Assembly (NCBI GenBank): GCA_022844485.1
Contig: JALHLQ010000006.1
Location: 62,001 to 126,000, forward strand
Origin: Xanthobacteraceae bacterium
GTDB lineage: Bacteria > Pseudomonadota > Alphaproteobacteria > Rhizobiales > Xanthobacteraceae
Direction: 5' to 3'
Length of the DNA: 64,000 bases
The notes beneath the pieces were generated by a model. It saw only the letters and a program-made list of their open reading frames with translations. It was not told where the DNA came from and ran no database searches. The translations under genes were made by a program, and so were the position numbers. This document shows positions 62,180 through 64,000 of the stretch, in pieces. Positions within the stretch are counted from its first letter, which is position 1; each line of letters opens with the position of its first letter.

Positions 62180-63334
62180 ATGCGCGCGTTCCAATTTCAA
62201 CAAAATATCGACCTGCCGCCGGCCGCTGCGCTTGCGCGGGAGCGGCTGCGCACCTTCTTGTCGAACGAATTGGCTAAAGGGCGCTTCGTCCCGCATCGCG
62301 GCTCCTGGAGCGCTTTCGACCCCGCATTCAGCGAGCGCGCCGGCGCCGCCGGCTTCATCGGCGTCACTTGGCCGAAACGTTATGGCGGCCAGGACTTGCC
62401 AGGCCTCGCGCGCTTCGTGATCGCCGCCGAGATGCTGGCCGCCGGCGCGCCCTGCGGAGCGCACTGGATCGCGGAACGCCAAAGCGGCCCGCAGATCCTG
62501 CGCAACGGGAGCGAGCGCGCGAGGCAGGATATTCTTCCGCGCATCTGCCGTGGCGAATGCTTTTTCGGCATCGGCATGAGCGAGCCGAATTCCGGCTCGG
62601 ATCTCGCTGCGGTTCGCACGCGCGCCAAGCCGTACAAAGACGGCTGGGTGATCAACGGCAGCAAGATCTGGACCTCCAACGCGCATCGCGTCCACTATCT
62701 GATCGCGCTTGTGCGCACCGGCGAAGCAGGACCCGACCGGCACGGCGGCCTGACCCAATTCCTGATCGATCTGGCTGCGCCCGGCGTCACCGTTCGGCCG
62801 ATCCGCGATATCGCCGGCAAGCACGAGTTCAACGAAGTGTTCTTCGAGGATCATTTTGTCGCGAACGACATGATGGTCGGCGCAGAAGGACAAGGCTGGA
62901 CGATGGTGACCGAAGAACTCGCCTTCGAGCGATCCGGGCCGGACCGCTTTCTTTCAGATTATCGCTTGCTGGTAGAACTCGTGAATCGGGTCGGGCCGAA
63001 TCCGGACGACAGGCAAGCCATCGAAATCGGACGGCTCGTCGCCCATCTGTCTGCGCTGGCGCGCATGTCGCGTTCTGTCGCAGGCCTTCTGCAAGACGGC
63101 AAGGCGCCGAATGTCGAAGCCGCTCTGGTCAAGGATGTCGGAACCGCGTTCGAGCAGGAAATCCCGGCGGTCGCGCGGCGGTTGCTGCCAACGCAAGCGA
63201 GCTTGGAGGACGAGGACGACAGCTTCTCCGAGGCACTCGCCGACGCCATCTTGCGGGCGCCATCCTTCACGTTGCGGGGCGGAACGCGTGAGGTCCTTCG
63301 CGGCCTCATTGCGCGGGGTTTGGGACTTCGGTGA
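62180..63334 (+). CDS. Acyl-CoA dehydrogenase
   Basis: A 384-residue flavoprotein of the acyl-CoA dehydrogenase family: GFIGVTWPKRYGGQDL, then FFGIGMSEPNSGSDLAAVRTRA and GWVINGSKIWTSNAHRVHYLIAL (FAD and acyl-CoA binding), and RGGTREVLRGLIARGLGLR at the C-terminus. The start at 62,180 has AAGGGA upstream. It overlaps the next acyl-CoA dehydrogenase by one base, so a two-subunit enzyme, as in PimC/PimD, is likely. Confidence 0.9.
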   Translation: MRAFQFQQNIDLPPAAALARERLRTFLSNELAKGRFVPHRGSWSAFDPAFSERAGAAGFIGVTWPKRYGGQDLPGLARFVIAAEMLAAGAPCGAHWIAERQSGPQILRNGSERARQDILPRICRGECFFGIGMSEPNSGSDLAAVRTRAKPYKDGWVINGSKIWTSNAHRVHYLIALVRTGEAGPDRHGGLTQFLIDLAAPGVTVRPIRDIAGKHEFNEVFFEDHFVANDMMVGAEGQGWTMVTEELAFERSGPDRFLSDYRLLVELVNRVGPNPDDRQAIEIGRLVAHLSALARMSRSVAGLLQDGKAPNVEAALVKDVGTAFEQEIPAVARRLLPTQASLEDEDDSFSEALADAILRAPSFTLRGGTREVLRGLIARGLGLR

Positions 63335-64000
63335 TGGAAAATACACTTGCCGCATCCGAAGCCGCGACAACGACCTCGCTTGTGTTGGATCAGGCGGATC
63401 GTCTGCTGCAACAATTCGTCACCAAGGAGCGCCTCGGTCGCGCCGACCGCGGCGAGCCGGTTCCGGAAATATGGGAGGCGGTGACGCGGGCAGGCATCCA
63501 CCTTGCGCTCTTGCCCGACGAAGCCGGGGGCTTTGGTCTAAGCGCCGGCGACGCCTTGCTTCTCATCCGGCGCGCCGGCTATTTCGCCGCGCCGATTCCG
63601 CTCGGCGAAACCATGGTGGCCACCGCGCTCTGGACGGCGTCCGGCGGGAGCGCCGACGGCGTCTGGTCGCTGGCGGCGGACGCGGATGCGAAGCTCGCGC
63701 CCGTCGACGGGGGCTATCGGCTGAATGGAGAATTGCGGCGCGTGCCCTGGGGGGCGGCCGCCGATCACGTGCTCATCCATGTCGCAGACAGCCGAGGGGG
63801 CCACTTGATCGCTGCGCCGCGATCGGCCGGCGCGGCGGTCACGCCACGGAAGAATTTGGCCAACGAGCCGCGAGACACGATCACGTTCGAGGGATTCACG
63901 CTCTCCGAGAGTGCGGTACGCCCGGCGCCCGAGGCATGCCGCGAGGGGTTGCAGGCGTTCGGCGCTCTGATCCGCGCGCAGCAGATGGCCGGCGCGATGG
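63334..64000 (+). CDS. Acyl-CoA dehydrogenase, second subunit (cut by window end)
   Basis: At least 222 residues, open at the right edge. MENTLAASEA starts at the ATG overlapping the upstream stop (TGATG). The N-terminal domain shows IHLALLPDEAGGFGLSAGDALLLIRRAG, and the middle part is shorter and less conserved than in the partner (SLAADADAKLAPVDGGYRLNG), as is usual for the smaller partner in heteromeric acyl-CoA dehydrogenases. The catalytic Glu region is beyond the window. Confidence 0.82.
   Translation, partial: MENTLAASEAATTTSLVLDQADRLLQQFVTKERLGRADRGEPVPEIWEAVTRAGIHLALLPDEAGGFGLSAGDALLLIRRAGYFAAPIPLGETMVATALWTASGGSADGVWSLAADADAKLAPVDGGYRLNGELRRVPWGAAADHVLIHVADSRGGHLIAAPRSAGAAVTPRKNLANEPRDTITFEGFTLSESAVRPAPEACREGLQAFGALIRAQQMAGAM

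Overview
The window is high-G+C DNA that looks chromosomal and alphaproteobacterial, probably from the order Hyphomicrobiales (Rhizobiales). The evidence is the split b/b' F0 operon (atpI-atpB-atpE-atpF'-atpF), an alphaproteobacterial SOS box (GTTC-N7-GTTC) between ssb and uvrA, DUF2336/DUF6455/HPt genes typical of that group, and several families of intergenic palindromic repeats. I see no rRNA, tRNA, CRISPR array or transposase gene.

Layout. 1-11 kb: a YeeE-type transporter, MarC, an RND efflux pump with its adaptor, a small DUF2892 membrane protein behind an ArsR-type operator, a phenylpyruvate/indolepyruvate decarboxylase with a secreted MetX-like hydrolase, YbjQ, a DUF4142 protein and ssb. 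11.6-14.7 kb: uvrA, carrying an in-frame palindromic-repeat insertion. 14.6-20.4 kb: an accessory stretch. It has a 1.2-kb low-G+C insert flanked by 39-bp direct repeats of the uvrA 3' end, two adjacent ParA-like ATPases, and a LuxR/LuxI quorum-sensing pair with a lux-box-like palindrome. 20.4-26.3 kb: two paralogous acetyltransferases, a hemerythrin and a polytopic membrane protein, then the F0 part of ATP synthase.

26.4-47.8 kb is an anaerobic aromatic-degradation island. A minus-strand operon encodes hydrolase Oah, dienoyl-CoA hydratase Dch, class I ATP-dependent benzoyl-CoA reductase (BcrCBAD) and its 2[4Fe-4S] ferredoxin. Divergently, korA-korB encode a 2-oxoacid:ferredoxin oxidoreductase that would supply low-potential electrons, followed by a ferritin-like protein. 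A second minus-strand block runs livKHMGF (ABC uptake), a hotdog thioesterase, PadB (molybdenum subunit), a fused PadC-PadD (Fe-S plus membrane anchor) and phenylacetate-CoA ligase. Read together: phenylacetate is imported, activated to its CoA ester and alpha-oxidised towards phenylglyoxylate and benzoyl-CoA, which is then dearomatised with ATP and reduced ferredoxin. Two expected activities are not in the window: the alcohol dehydrogenase Had and phenylglyoxylate dehydrogenase (PadEFGHI).

48-56 kb: a PAP2 phosphatase, a cobalamin riboswitch with a BtuB-type receptor, cutA, NAD kinase, a response regulator/HPt/DUF6455/DUF2336 signalling group and a lytic transglycosylase. 56.3 kb to the end: a catabolic module with a MaoC hydratase, a CitE-like lyase, a TAXI-TRAP transporter, an IclR regulator and two acyl-CoA dehydrogenase genes, the last cut by the window edge.
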